Shown here in pieces: positions 1 to 8,431 of a DNA stretch of 64,000 nucleotides. The stretch is from Arthrobacter sp. Soil736 (GTDB lineage Bacteria > Actinomycetota > Actinomycetes > Actinomycetales > Micrococcaceae), in contig NZ_LMSB01000012.1 of NCBI RefSeq assembly GCF_001428005.1, positions 13,628 to 77,627 of the forward strand, in the 5' to 3' direction. Both the position numbers and the translations under genes were made by a program. A model generated the notes under the pieces. The model was not told where the DNA came from, did not search any database, and saw only the letters and a list, made by a program, of their open reading frames with translations. How positions within the stretch are numbered: position 1 is the stretch's first letter; each line of letters opens with the position of its first letter.

Positions 1-581
1 TCGAAGAACCCGGCGTCGGCGTAGTGCACGAACGGGATGTCCAGGCCGTCGATCCAGGCCATGGGCTGGTCGGTGTCGTTGTGGTGGCCGTGGAAGTTCC
101 AGCCCGGCGTGAGCAGGAAGTCGCCGCGGGACATCCGCACCGGGTCCCCGTTCACCACGGTCCAGACGCCTTCGCCCTCGACGACGAAGCGGAACGCGTT
201 CTGTGAGTGGCGGTGCTCCGGGGCGGTCTCGCGGGCACCCAGGTACTGGATCGCCGCCCACAAAGTCGGCGTGGCATACGGCGTACCCGCCAGGCCCGGG
301 TTCGCCAGGGCGATCGCGCGGCGTTCCCCGCCGCGGCCCACCGGCACCAGGTCACCGGCCCGGGCAGCCAGCGGATACAGATCGCTCCACCGCCAGACAT
401 GGGGCACCGCCTTCGGAGACGGGACCATCGGCATCAGATCCGCGATCTCGGTCCACAGCGGGATCAGGTTCTCTTTGTCGAAGTCCTTGTACAGCTGGTC
501 CAGCTGAGCCTGTTCCTCTGGGGTTGGCTCAGGCAGGGCGTGGCTGGCGGCAAGAGATTCATGGGTCGTGTTCTCGATCAT
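1..581 (-). CDS. sdgD: Gentisate 1,2-dioxygenase, N-terminal part (cut by window edge)
   Basis: The first 193 residues are present and the C-terminus lies outside the window. The product would be the cytosolic iron-dependent cupin enzyme that opens gentisate (2,5-dihydroxybenzoate) to maleylpyruvate. The family is recognisable from the N-terminal helical part, the segment ending in APEHRHSQNAFRFVVEG (cupin metal-binding histidines at the PEHRHS stretch), and the later TPGWNFHGHHND block. The ATG is chosen because GGGAGGAAGCC precedes it. The gene follows the ligase stop by only 10 bases, so it looks like the fourth gene of the minus-strand salicylate operon. In Streptomyces sp. WA46 the equivalent gene is sdgD. 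The family is sure. Substrate preference for gentisate over 1-hydroxy-2-naphthoate or salicylate is inferred from the neighbours. Confidence 0.88.
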   Translation of the reverse strand, partial: MIENTTHESLAASHALPEPTPEEQAQLDQLYKDFDKENLIPLWTEIADLMPMVPSPKAVPHVWRWSDLYPLAARAGDLVPVGRGGERRAIALANPGLAGTPYATPTLWAAIQYLGARETAPEHRHSQNAFRFVVEGEGVWTVVNGDPVRMSRGDFLLTPGWNFHGHHNDTDQPMAWIDGLDIPFVHYADAGFF

Positions 582-591
582 GGCTTCCTCC

Positions 592-2265
592 CTACTTTGA
601 GTGGGCGCTGGCGGAGGCCAGCCGTTCGGCGATGTCGGCGCGTAGCTCTTTCTTGTTGATCTTGCCCACCTTGGTCGTGGGTAGCTCGTCGAGGACCACC
701 AGATGTTCAGGGATTTTGAATGCGGCCACACCCGTTTGGCGCAGCATCTCCTGGATCTGTTCAAGTGTTACTTCGTGTCCGGGTTTGACGGTGATGTAGA
801 GGCAGAGCCGTTCACCCAGCACCGGATCGGGCATGGAGACGGCGGCTGCCATGGTTACGTCGTCGATCCGGTAGACCAGGCTTTCAATTTCCTCGGCCGA
901 GATTTTCTCTCCGCCGCGGTTGATCATGTCCTTGTCGCGGCCCTGGACGATCAGGTTTCCGTCGGGGCGCCGCTCGACAATGTCACCGCTGGCGTACCAG
1001 CCGTCGGGGGTGAACGCCCGTGCGTTGGCTTCGGGGGCGCGGTAGTAGCCCCGCGGAGTATAGGGTCCACGGGTAAGGATGGAGCCGGGAACTCCGTCTG
1101 GCAGTTCCTCGCCGGTCTCATCGACGATGCGGACCTCGTCGGCATCGGAAACAGGGCGTCCCTGTGTCGTGCAGATGACGTCTTCGGGGTCATTCAGTCG
1201 GGTGGTGTTGATGAGTCCCTCTGCCATGCCGAAGACCTGCTGCAGGGTTGCGCCAAGGACTGGCTTCACTTTCCGGGCAATCTCGTCCGGCAGGCGCGAA
1301 CCGCCGACCTGAAGCACTTCGAGGCTGGCCAGCTGCTTGGTGCCTGTTTCCTGCTGGTACTCGATCCATCGCTGGGCGACTGCGGGGACCGCCGTCGAAA
1401 GTGTCACTCCCTCACGTTCGATGGCGGCGAAGGCCTTCCGCGGTTCGGGGCTGGGCAGCATGATCACGCGTCCGCCGGCGAACAGGATTCCGAGGATGCC
1501 GGGGCAGGCCAGGGGGAAGTTGTGGCTCGCTGGAAGGGTGCCCAGGTAAACAGTGTGCTCGGTGACTCCGGTGGGAACTGATGTTGCTTTGATGTTGTAG
1601 GCGTAGTCGTTGTGAGTCCTGGTGATGAGTTTGGGCAGACCGGTGGTGCCTCCTGAGAGCAGGAACAGGGCCGGCGAGTCAGGGGATGGCGCAGCGGCGT
1701 CCAGCCTGGCGCGGGCGCCTGAGACATCCTTGCCGGGAGCCAGGATGTCCTCGAGTCGGGCATTCAGGGGGGTCGCTGCACCGGAAACCAGGATGATCTC
1801 CAGGGACGGAATACTTGACGCGAGTTCTTCGGCCATCGCCTGGTGGTCAAAGTCCTTGATGACGTCCGGTACCGCGATGGCCCGCGATTCGGAGAGTTCG
1901 ATGAGGAAGGACAGCTCATATTGCCGGTGTGCCGGCAGAGCCATCACCGGAATGATCCCGGCCCGGAAACATGCCAAGGTCAGTACTGTGAACTGCCAGC
2001 CATTGGGTAGTTGGACCATGATGCGGTCGTCCGCTTTCAGGCCCAACTGGAGGAGGCGTTCCGCGGCAGCGTCCATTCTGTTGGCCAGCTCGGCGTAACT
2101 GAGCCGGACGTCCCCGTCCACTATCGCGATTTTTTCCGGCAGCCGGTCGGCTGTGTCGAGTATGTGGGCGCCGAGCGTGCGGTCCTCCCAGTAGCCTTTG
2201 GCGCGGAACTCTGCGGCAAGATCTGCTGGCCAGGGGATGGTGCCCTCACTGGTGTGGCTGGTCAT
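592..2265 (-). CDS. sdgA: Salicylyl-CoA ligase (SdgA-like; EntE/DhbE-type adenylate-forming enzyme)
   Basis: The 557-residue protein is an ANL-superfamily adenylating enzyme. The P-loop-like A3 motif FLLSGGTTGLPK is at residues 201-212. The C-terminal core shows YASGD, GRDKDMINRGGEKIS and the catalytic-lysine block TKVGKINKKEL. Overall it looks like 2,3-dihydroxybenzoate/salicylate AMP ligases of siderophore systems. There is no siderophore synthase nearby, however, and it sits in an operon with a CoA-ester hydroxylase and gentisate dioxygenase. In strain WA46 the equivalent SdgA, also AMP-ligase-like in sequence, makes salicylyl-CoA from salicylate, ATP and CoA; that role is adopted here. 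Its ATG overlaps the upstream stop as ATGA, with CGAGGAGGA just before, which indicates translational coupling. Substrate could also be another 2-hydroxybenzoate. Confidence 0.85.
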   Translation of the reverse strand: MTSHTSEGTIPWPADLAAEFRAKGYWEDRTLGAHILDTADRLPEKIAIVDGDVRLSYAELANRMDAAAERLLQLGLKADDRIMVQLPNGWQFTVLTLACFRAGIIPVMALPAHRQYELSFLIELSESRAIAVPDVIKDFDHQAMAEELASSIPSLEIILVSGAATPLNARLEDILAPGKDVSGARARLDAAAPSPDSPALFLLSGGTTGLPKLITRTHNDYAYNIKATSVPTGVTEHTVYLGTLPASHNFPLACPGILGILFAGGRVIMLPSPEPRKAFAAIEREGVTLSTAVPAVAQRWIEYQQETGTKQLASLEVLQVGGSRLPDEIARKVKPVLGATLQQVFGMAEGLINTTRLNDPEDVICTTQGRPVSDADEVRIVDETGEELPDGVPGSILTRGPYTPRGYYRAPEANARAFTPDGWYASGDIVERRPDGNLIVQGRDKDMINRGGEKISAEEIESLVYRIDDVTMAAAVSMPDPVLGERLCLYITVKPGHEVTLEQIQEMLRQTGVAAFKIPEHLVVLDELPTTKVGKINKKELRADIAERLASASAHSK

Positions 2266-4298
2266 TTCATGTCCTCCTCGACATTGATAACTACGGCATC
2301 GAGCGCCACGAGTCCGTCGTGGGTCAGGCGCAAGGGATTAATTTCGATCTCCGCGATGGCGTCGTTGGAAACGAGGGCATCGCCGAGTATGACCAACAGG
2401 CCTGCCAGATCCGCTGTCTCCAGCATCGGTCCGGAACGGAAGCCAAACAAGATTTCGCGGGCTTGCAGATCGTTCGGCATGCCCTCCGCTGCGCGGTCCG
2501 ACAGCGGAGCGGAACGGATGGAAATATCGGCGAACACCTCGGCTGCGGTGCCGCCCAGGCCCAGAACAACGATCGGTCCGAAGACGGGATCCCGGCGAAC
2601 GCCGACAACCAGGTCCACACCGGACGGGGCCATGGATTCAATTAAAAATTCGCGGGCTCCGGCGGCCTCGAGCCCATCCAAGGCACGGTCCATGGCCTCG
2701 GGGGAGTTTACCCCCAGGTGCACGCCGGCGATCTCGGTTTTATGCAGGATGGCGGCGTCGAGTAGCTTGACGGCTACGGGGCCGCCGAGCTCTGACAGGG
2801 CCTCATGGGCGGCGGCACGGGTGTTGCAGCTGCGCCGCGCTGGGGTGGCGATGCCCAGGGCGCCGAGGAGTTCCTTGGCGCGGTTCTCGTCCCAGGGTCC
2901 CTTGAGGTCCGGCCACGTGACGCCGCGCTCAGGGGCGAGGGCGCGGACGAACTGACCACGGGCGTCGTTGACCAACGCGGCGATGCCGTGGGCCAGCGAT
3001 GTTGGTCCAGAGATCAGTGGCAGCCCATGTTGTTGCGCGGACTTCCGTGCACGTTCGAGGTCACCGTCGGGGCCGTCCACGCCGATGACGAACGGCATCG
3101 TGCCTGCCTTGCCGGAATTGGCGACGGCGAGCGGGAGGTCCGCCACGGGCTCGGTCAGCCCGTACACAGCGACGACATCGATAGCCGGGTCATCGGCCAC
3201 GGCCGCAACGATCTTCTCGTATCCCGGTCCCGGCCTGCCCGTGTCCACCGGGTTGGCCTGGAAGGTCAACGGCGGCAACAACGTTCCTATGACGTCCTGG
3301 CTTTCCTGCGCCAAGCGGGGCAGCGTCACGCCGGCGGTGTGGAGGCTGTCGGCGATCAGTAGCCCGGGGCCCGCCTGCCCCGTGATCAGCCCGACCCCCG
3401 GGTCTGCCGCCGGCGCAAGCCGGCGCCCGGCAAGGGCGGTGACAGAGGCAACGAGCTGGTTCTCGTCGTCGACAATCACAGCGCCCGCCTGCTTGAGGAC
3501 AGCGCGCGTGGTGCGCCAGGACGTAGCCAGAGCCCCGGTGTGGGACTGGGCAAACTCGGAGACGTCATTGCGGCCAACCACCAAGGCGACTACCGGCTTG
3601 ACGGCGCTGAGGCGCGAGACGGCGTCGATAAGGGCCGGTCCGTCTGTCACGGTTTCCAAATGGAGGGCAACGGCCTTGGTTTGCTCATCGGTGATCAGGT
3701 AGTCCAGGACGTCGGGTGCTGTGATGTCGGTGCCTGCGCCGATGCCGACGGCGAGGCTGACGCCGGCGCCCGAGCGCTGGAGGCGGAAGGCCAGAACGTG
3801 GTTCACTCCGCCGCTGGCCGCCACTACCGCCACCGAACCCGGTTCGAGTTCCGCGACGCCGGGCACGAAGCTGGCGCGCAAGTTCCGGCGCGGAACGAAG
3901 AAGCCGGACGTATTCGGACCGAGCAGCCGGATGCCGGTGTCACGGACGGCATCCTCCACCTGGTGCGCGAATTCGACACCGGGGCCGCCGGCTTCAGCGA
4001 ATCCGCCGGCGCAGACCAGCGCTGCTTTGGCGCCGTTCGCCGCGCTGTCGCGCAATGCCTGGGCGGTGGCGGAGGCAGGTACGCAGAGTACGGCCAGGTC
4101 CGGACCGCCCGGGATCGCGGCTGCGGCGTCGGCGATGCTGGTGTGCATGCCGTTTTCGCCGCGGCTGTTGACGAGTTCCACGGGAGCCGGGTAACTGGAC
4201 AGTGATTGCGCCATGACTGCGCCGAGCTTGTCGGGGCTGGATGAGGCGCCAACGACGATGATGCCGCGCGGCGCGAACAGGGGAGATAGGTTATGCAT
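2262..4298 (-). CDS. ADP-forming (NDP-forming) acyl-CoA synthetase, fused alpha-beta type
   Basis: The 678-residue protein has the order CoA-binding Rossmann domain (about 5-125), two succinyl-CoA-ligase-like domains (about 150-450) and a C-terminal ATP-grasp domain (about 470-678). The phospho-histidine motif SHTGALA places His at about 253. The second conserved His lies in the ATP-grasp motif ILHKTE (about 519). Both are intact, so the enzyme looks active. Known relatives run acyl-CoA + ADP + Pi to acid + CoA + ATP, in either direction. Start: ATG at 4298, overlapping the hydroxylase stop by 8 bases; an upstream in-frame extension to 4352 would run back into that gene. Its place between hydroxylase and ligase suggests that it acts on salicylyl-CoA or gentisyl-CoA. 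Releasing gentisate with ATP recovery is an inference; see findings. Confidence 0.85.
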   Translation of the reverse strand: MHNLSPLFAPRGIIVVGASSSPDKLGAVMAQSLSSYPAPVELVNSRGENGMHTSIADAAAAIPGGPDLAVLCVPASATAQALRDSAANGAKAALVCAGGFAEAGGPGVEFAHQVEDAVRDTGIRLLGPNTSGFFVPRRNLRASFVPGVAELEPGSVAVVAASGGVNHVLAFRLQRSGAGVSLAVGIGAGTDITAPDVLDYLITDEQTKAVALHLETVTDGPALIDAVSRLSAVKPVVALVVGRNDVSEFAQSHTGALATSWRTTRAVLKQAGAVIVDDENQLVASVTALAGRRLAPAADPGVGLITGQAGPGLLIADSLHTAGVTLPRLAQESQDVIGTLLPPLTFQANPVDTGRPGPGYEKIVAAVADDPAIDVVAVYGLTEPVADLPLAVANSGKAGTMPFVIGVDGPDGDLERARKSAQQHGLPLISGPTSLAHGIAALVNDARGQFVRALAPERGVTWPDLKGPWDENRAKELLGALGIATPARRSCNTRAAAHEALSELGGPVAVKLLDAAILHKTEIAGVHLGVNSPEAMDRALDGLEAAGAREFLIESMAPSGVDLVVGVRRDPVFGPIVVLGLGGTAAEVFADISIRSAPLSDRAAEGMPNDLQAREILFGFRSGPMLETADLAGLLVILGDALVSNDAIAEIEINPLRLTHDGLVALDAVVINVEEDMK

Positions 4299-5865
4299 CG
4301 GTAGCCTCCATGCTGGCGGTGGCAACGGCGTCTGCGCGGCCGGAGAGCACAAGGGTCAAGTTCGACGCCGGTCCACGGTCATCGACGATGACACTGGTCA
4401 GGCCGCGACCAAGCCGGGCTTCCTCGGAGAGGAGGATGCGGGTGAACGGATTGCCGCCCTGGATGACAACGGCCGCAGCCCGGTCCGGCAGCTGCTCAAA
4501 GACGGCGGCAAGGCCCTCTTCGGCATCCGGTGCAGTGAGCAGCAGTCCGGTGGTGGCGTCGGCGTCGGCCGGGACGGTGGTCAGCGAAATGCGGCCGCCG
4601 GGGCCGGTCAACCAAGGCTGGCCGCCCTGGCGTGTGAGGGAGAGCTTGCGTCCCGCGAACTCAACGGATCCGGCAATGAGGGATGTCTCCAGCGGCGCGT
4701 CGCCGTGCTTGGCCAGCCAGTCCTGTTCCGCGGATTCAACCAGACCCGGGTCGCGCTGGCGGATCTTGTCGATGTCGATGCTGCGGGAGAAGAAGTGGAA
4801 GGTGAACTGAGTGGGGTCGAACGAGTTGTAGTACCGGGCGAAATGTTCCCACCAGCTCAGTCCGCCACGGGCCTGGTTCTGGATCTTAGCAACATGTGGC
4901 TGGCGCTCGGCCTCGTAGTTTGTGAAGGCGAGTTCCAGGTCATCCTGGTGTGCAGCGACTTCCCGGACCAGGGTGATGGCGTCTTCCATGGCCATTTTCG
5001 TGCCGGATCCGACGGAGAAGTGGGCGGTGTGTACTGCGTCGCCGAGCAGTACGACGTTTCCCTTGTGCCAGGAACGGGTCCGGCGGGTGCGGAAATTCGC
5101 CCATCGGGAGTTGTTGGCCACCAGCGGCTCACCGTCGATGTCTTCGGCGAACAGTTTCTCCAGGAACCGCTGGGTCTTCAGGTCGGAGGGTCCGGGGGGC
5201 TGGCTGGCGTCGAATTCGTCGAGGCCGGCCTTCCGCCAGGTTTCCTCGTCGGTTTCGACGATGAAGGTGCTCAGCTCATCGCTGATCGGGTAGCCGTGGA
5301 CGGCAAAGTTGCCGAATTCGCTTTGCCGGTGGACGAAGGTGAGGCCGCTGAACTTGCAGGTGGTCCCGAACCAGATGAACTTCGCCGTGGCGGTTTCAGA
5401 AGTGTGGCCCAGGCTCTCCCCGAGCTGTTCGCGGGTCGAAGAGTTGGCGCCGTCCGCTCCAACGATCAGGTCGAAGCCATCGAGCTGGGACAGCTCGGGC
5501 ACGTACTGGCCAAAACGCATGTCGACGCCGACTTCTGCTGCGCGGTCCTGCATCAGCTTCAGGAGGGTCTTGCGGTAGATGGCGGCCATGCCGTTTCCGG
5601 TGAAGGACTTACGCTCGCTCTTGAGCCAGACCTCGATGTCGTCCCAGTGCGTGCCGTGATCCCGGAGCCCGTCCCGGACCACGGGGTCGGCGTCGTTGAT
5701 CCGATTCAGTGTTGCGTCGGAGAAGACCACGCCGAAGCCGAACGCGTCCGTGGCCTGGTTCCGTTCAAAAAGCACGACTTCTGCGTCGGGTACGGTCTGC
5801 TTGAACAGGGTTGAGAAGAACAGTCCGCCGGGACCGCCGCCAATGCAGGCTACGCGAAGTGCCAT
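4291..5865 (-). CDS. sdgC: Salicylyl-CoA 5-hydroxylase (SdgC-like FAD monooxygenase)
   Basis: The 524-residue flavoprotein monooxygenase has the N-terminal dinucleotide motif GGGPGG (residues 9-14), the DG motif in GADGANSS (about 135-142) and the FAD-ribityl motif LLGDAVHTAHFSVGSG (about 272-287). The stretch FGFGVVFSDATL near residue 42 is typical of the SdgC / anthraniloyl-CoA monooxygenase branch, which acts on aryl-CoA esters. Known SdgC converts salicylyl-CoA to gentisyl-CoA with NADH and O2. The ATG at 5865 is preferred over a GTG at 5874 because AAGGTGG lies at proper distance. It is the first gene of the minus-strand operon and has its own promoter (see 5918-5960). Confidence 0.87.
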   Translation of the reverse strand: MALRVACIGGGPGGLFFSTLFKQTVPDAEVVLFERNQATDAFGFGVVFSDATLNRINDADPVVRDGLRDHGTHWDDIEVWLKSERKSFTGNGMAAIYRKTLLKLMQDRAAEVGVDMRFGQYVPELSQLDGFDLIVGADGANSSTREQLGESLGHTSETATAKFIWFGTTCKFSGLTFVHRQSEFGNFAVHGYPISDELSTFIVETDEETWRKAGLDEFDASQPPGPSDLKTQRFLEKLFAEDIDGEPLVANNSRWANFRTRRTRSWHKGNVVLLGDAVHTAHFSVGSGTKMAMEDAITLVREVAAHQDDLELAFTNYEAERQPHVAKIQNQARGGLSWWEHFARYYNSFDPTQFTFHFFSRSIDIDKIRQRDPGLVESAEQDWLAKHGDAPLETSLIAGSVEFAGRKLSLTRQGGQPWLTGPGGRISLTTVPADADATTGLLLTAPDAEEGLAAVFEQLPDRAAAVVIQGGNPFTRILLSEEARLGRGLTSVIVDDRGPASNLTLVLSGRADAVATASMEATDA

Positions 5866-5917
5866 CGATGCCACCTTCTAAAGTTTGGAAAGTCAGTGAG
5901 AAAAGCTCTCACCAAAT

Positions 5918-5960
5918 TATGTAACTAATCTGCGCTTGGCGTCAACTATTTGTTACATGT
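5918..5960 (-). promoter_or_regulatory. Promoter and dyad operator of the salicylate operon
   Basis: Read on the minus strand, TTGACG (5945-5940) and CATAAT are separated by 18 bases, a good -35/-10 pair. The half-sites ATGTAAC (plus strand 5919-5925) and GTTACAT (5952-5958) form a perfect 7-bp inverted repeat. One half covers the -10 region and the other lies just upstream of the -35. This placement suits a repressor, most simply the adjacent PaaX-type protein. The dyad and promoter are seen; the protein that binds is inferred. Confidence 0.65.
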
Positions 5961-5985
5961 TCCTCACCGCCGGCGACTCGGGCCT

Positions 5986-6819
5986 TTACGAGGCCACTTC
6001 CTGGCCCTGCCCGACAGGCTGGCCAATGATGCCGGACACGAATTCCGTGGCTGCTGGTCCGAGCTGGCGGTGCACCGCCCCGAATAGGCTGTAGGCCTCG
6101 CTGCTCGGCCAGCCTGAGGGCTGGAGCTCGCGCGGCAGATAGGGGTCGCGGAAAGGGAAGCGGCGAAAGTCGCCAATGATGTGCATCCGCTCGATAAGGG
6201 CCGTTCGCCCATCCTTGCCAGCGTTTGAAGCCTCGTCATTCGAGTCTGCATATGTCCGGATGAACTGCTGATAGTCGGCGCCGAGCTGCTCAAGGTCCCA
6301 GCAGCGCGCCGCCAGGTCCCGATCCTCCTGCAGGTCGCCGGTCCCGCACCAGAGGGCATCAACTTTGGCCAATGGATACTCCGCTGCGATTTCGCGGACC
6401 TCGGACATTAAGTCGTGGGGGCTCAGCCACGTGGATGGCGACAACTGGCCGAAGCCATGCCATGCCAACTGCTTCCGGAGCTGTTCGCGGACGGCGCGTT
6501 CTGATTCCGGGACCTGGTAGATGGCCATTGTCCATCGGCCTTCCCAGTTTTCCTCGCGTCGTTTGAAGATGCGCTCGCGACCCTCGTTCAGGATCTCCAG
6601 CATGTGGGGGGTGAGGGAGTACACCGTTTCGCGACCTACGCGACGGGTGGTGAACCAGCCCTCCTTGCGCAGGCGGGACAGGTTGACTCGAACCGTGGCC
6701 GCCTCGATGTCAAAGACGGCGAGGAGCTCTGTGATGTCCGCCAGGCGCACCTCGCCCCCGGCGTAGCGAAGGTAATCCCCGAAAAGATCCAGGATTAAGG
6801 CTCTGGGTTTCCACTGCAT
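5986..6819 (-). CDS. PaaX-family transcriptional regulator
   Basis: The 277-residue protein has an N-terminal winged helix (about 5-75, with AATVRVNLSRLRKEGWF as the recognition-helix region) followed by the PaaX central segment (about 90-180, starting near WEGRWTMAIYQVPES) and a C-terminal ligand-responsive part. PaaX represses phenylacetate genes and is released by phenylacetyl-CoA. Here no paa gene is present and the neighbours process aryl-CoA esters, so salicylyl-CoA or gentisyl-CoA would be a logical effector (inference). The ATG follows AGAGGAGCCTT. The gene lies between the two divergent arms of the salicylate region. It reads with the hydroxylase operon, 120 bases upstream of it, and away from the transporter. 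Confidence 0.85.
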   Translation of the reverse strand: MQWKPRALILDLFGDYLRYAGGEVRLADITELLAVFDIEAATVRVNLSRLRKEGWFTTRRVGRETVYSLTPHMLEILNEGRERIFKRREENWEGRWTMAIYQVPESERAVREQLRKQLAWHGFGQLSPSTWLSPHDLMSEVREIAAEYPLAKVDALWCGTGDLQEDRDLAARCWDLEQLGADYQQFIRTYADSNDEASNAGKDGRTALIERMHIIGDFRRFPFRDPYLPRELQPSGWPSSEAYSLFGAVHRQLGPAATEFVSGIIGQPVGQGQEVAS

Positions 6820-6868
6820 AAGGCTCCTCTAGTGCTTGACCGCGTGTCTAAATCATCCAATACAAAAC

Positions 6869-6910
6869 GTGCAACAAACCTATTGACGACCAACGGATTT
6901 ATGTTACATT
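6869..6910 (+). promoter_or_regulatory. Promoter of transporter operon with GTTACAT operator
   Basis: TTGACG (6883-6888) and TACATT (6905-6910) are separated by 16 bases. GTTACAT (6903-6909) overlaps the -10, and GTGCAAC (6869-6875) lies upstream of the -35 as a degenerate partner of ATGTAAC. The layout copies that of the salicylate operon promoter at nearly the same half-site spacing (41 versus 40 bases end to end), so both arms are probably controlled by one regulator. Confidence 0.55.
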
Positions 6911-6991
6911 CGATTGTGGGTCAGATCACAGACGATCGATCCCCTCATCTCTGGCACACCACAACGTTGTGTATAGCACTTGGAGTCCCTC

Positions 6992-8347
6992 ATGGCTTTC
7001 CCCCAATCCTCTTCGTCGATGCGGCCCGTCAAATCGCCGGCCATCGTCATCTTTCTCTGTTTCCTGGCAATCGTCTTTGACGGCTACGACTTGGTTGTCT
7101 ATGGCGCAATCGTTCCCAAGCTCTTGGCCTACGAGGCTTGGGGACTAACCCCCGTGGAAACCGGTGCCATCGGCAGCTATGCGTTGGCTGGCATGTTCAT
7201 TGGCGCCATCCTCATCGGGTACCTCACGGACGTCGTCGGCCGCCGGACGGTCATGATGGTTTCCATAGCGGCCTTCTCGCTTCTGATGCTCATGACTGCG
7301 TGGGCGCCGACGCCTGGGCTCTTCGGGTTGTTCCGTTTCCTGGCAGGACTCGGACTGGGCGGTGTCATCCCGACGGCAATCGCCCTGACCGTTGAGTTCT
7401 CCAAGTCGAACCGACGCAACTTCAATAACGCCCTGATGTTCTCCGGCTACGCCGTCGGCGGGATTCTCGCCGCGCTGCTCGCCCTCGCCTTTCTGCCTTC
7501 ACTCGGATTCCAGGGAATGCTGGCCCTGGGCGGCGTTCCACTCCTCGCCGTTGTCCCCCTGCTGTTCAAGTTCCTTCCCGAATCCCCGGCCTTCCTCGCA
7601 GCCAAGGGGGACCGGGCACAGGCGGAACGCATAACCGCCGATTACGGGCTGGAACCACTACCCGAAGCACCGGCACGGGACGAGGCACCCGTAGCCGGCC
7701 GTTTCCGCACCCTGCTGACCGGGCGCCTGCTTGGCGCGATGATCCTCTTCTGCCTGGCCGGTATCTGTGGCCAGACCCTCGTATACGGGCTGAACACCTG
7801 GCTGCCGCAACTCATGGTCATCGCCAAATACTCACTGGCTTCCTCCCTAACATTCCTCCTGACGGTCAACATCGGCGCCGTCGTGGGCGTGCTCGTGTCC
7901 TCCCGCCTGGCCGACCGCTTCGGCCCCCGGCCGGTCACCGCGACCTCGTTCGCCAGCTCCGGATTCGCTTTGGTTCTCATGGGAACCGGGATCATGCCAC
8001 TTCCCATCATGTACCTGCTGGTCGCAGTCGTGGGCTTCGGCTCAGTGGGAGCCCAGATCCTGGTCAACGGCTTCGTCGCAACCTACTTCTCGGGCACAAC
8101 GAGGGCCACAGCCCTGGGCATAACGCTGGGCATCGGGCGGATCGGCGCGGTCCTGGCCATCTCCGGCGGCGGCGTCCTGGTCGCCGCCTCGCTGGGCAAC
8201 TTCATCAACTTCTCCGTCTGGGCCATCGCGGCAGCAGTGGGCGTGGTCGCCGTACTCTCCGTACCGCGGCTTCAGACCGAGGCTGCGAAGACCGGTGAGG
8301 GCACGGCTGCTGCGCCGGCTGTCTCCACAGACGCTATCCCGCACTAA
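6992..8347 (+). CDS. Aromatic acid:H+ symporter (MFS, AAHS family)
   Basis: The 451-residue integral membrane protein has about 12 hydrophobic segments. The first reads FLAIVFDGYDLVVYGAIVP, and the DGYD motif with the loop GYLTDVVGRR is the AAHS signature seen in BenK and PcaK. Uptake of salicylate or a related hydroxybenzoate is the likely role, from its place beside the salicylate genes and the shared operator. The ATG at 6992 is preferred because TGGAG precedes it; a TTG at 6980 would add four residues and lacks a ribosome site. It heads a plus-strand set with the hydrolase and the two dehydrogenases downstream. Confidence 0.85.
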   Translation: MAFPQSSSSMRPVKSPAIVIFLCFLAIVFDGYDLVVYGAIVPKLLAYEAWGLTPVETGAIGSYALAGMFIGAILIGYLTDVVGRRTVMMVSIAAFSLLMLMTAWAPTPGLFGLFRFLAGLGLGGVIPTAIALTVEFSKSNRRNFNNALMFSGYAVGGILAALLALAFLPSLGFQGMLALGGVPLLAVVPLLFKFLPESPAFLAAKGDRAQAERITADYGLEPLPEAPARDEAPVAGRFRTLLTGRLLGAMILFCLAGICGQTLVYGLNTWLPQLMVIAKYSLASSLTFLLTVNIGAVVGVLVSSRLADRFGPRPVTATSFASSGFALVLMGTGIMPLPIMYLLVAVVGFGSVGAQILVNGFVATYFSGTTRATALGITLGIGRIGAVLAISGGGVLVAASLGNFINFSVWAIAAAVGVVAVLSVPRLQTEAAKTGEGTAAAPAVSTDAIPH

Positions 8348-8431
8348 CGCGCCCGCCCGGTTTTATTTGCGGCCACCACCGAAGTGCACGCAACGCACAA
8401 CGATTAACCGATCAATGACCAAGGAGTTCCC

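Noticed and set aside
592..2265. Siderophore function for the EntE/DhbE-like ligase
   Set aside because: No isochorismate synthase, carrier protein or NRPS is nearby, and the operon contains CoA-ester hydroxylase and gentisate dioxygenase.
4213..5814. A 533-codon open frame on the plus strand opposite the hydroxylase gene
   Set aside because: It is antisense to a well-recognised monooxygenase, has no family motifs and is explained by high GC3 keeping the opposite frame open.
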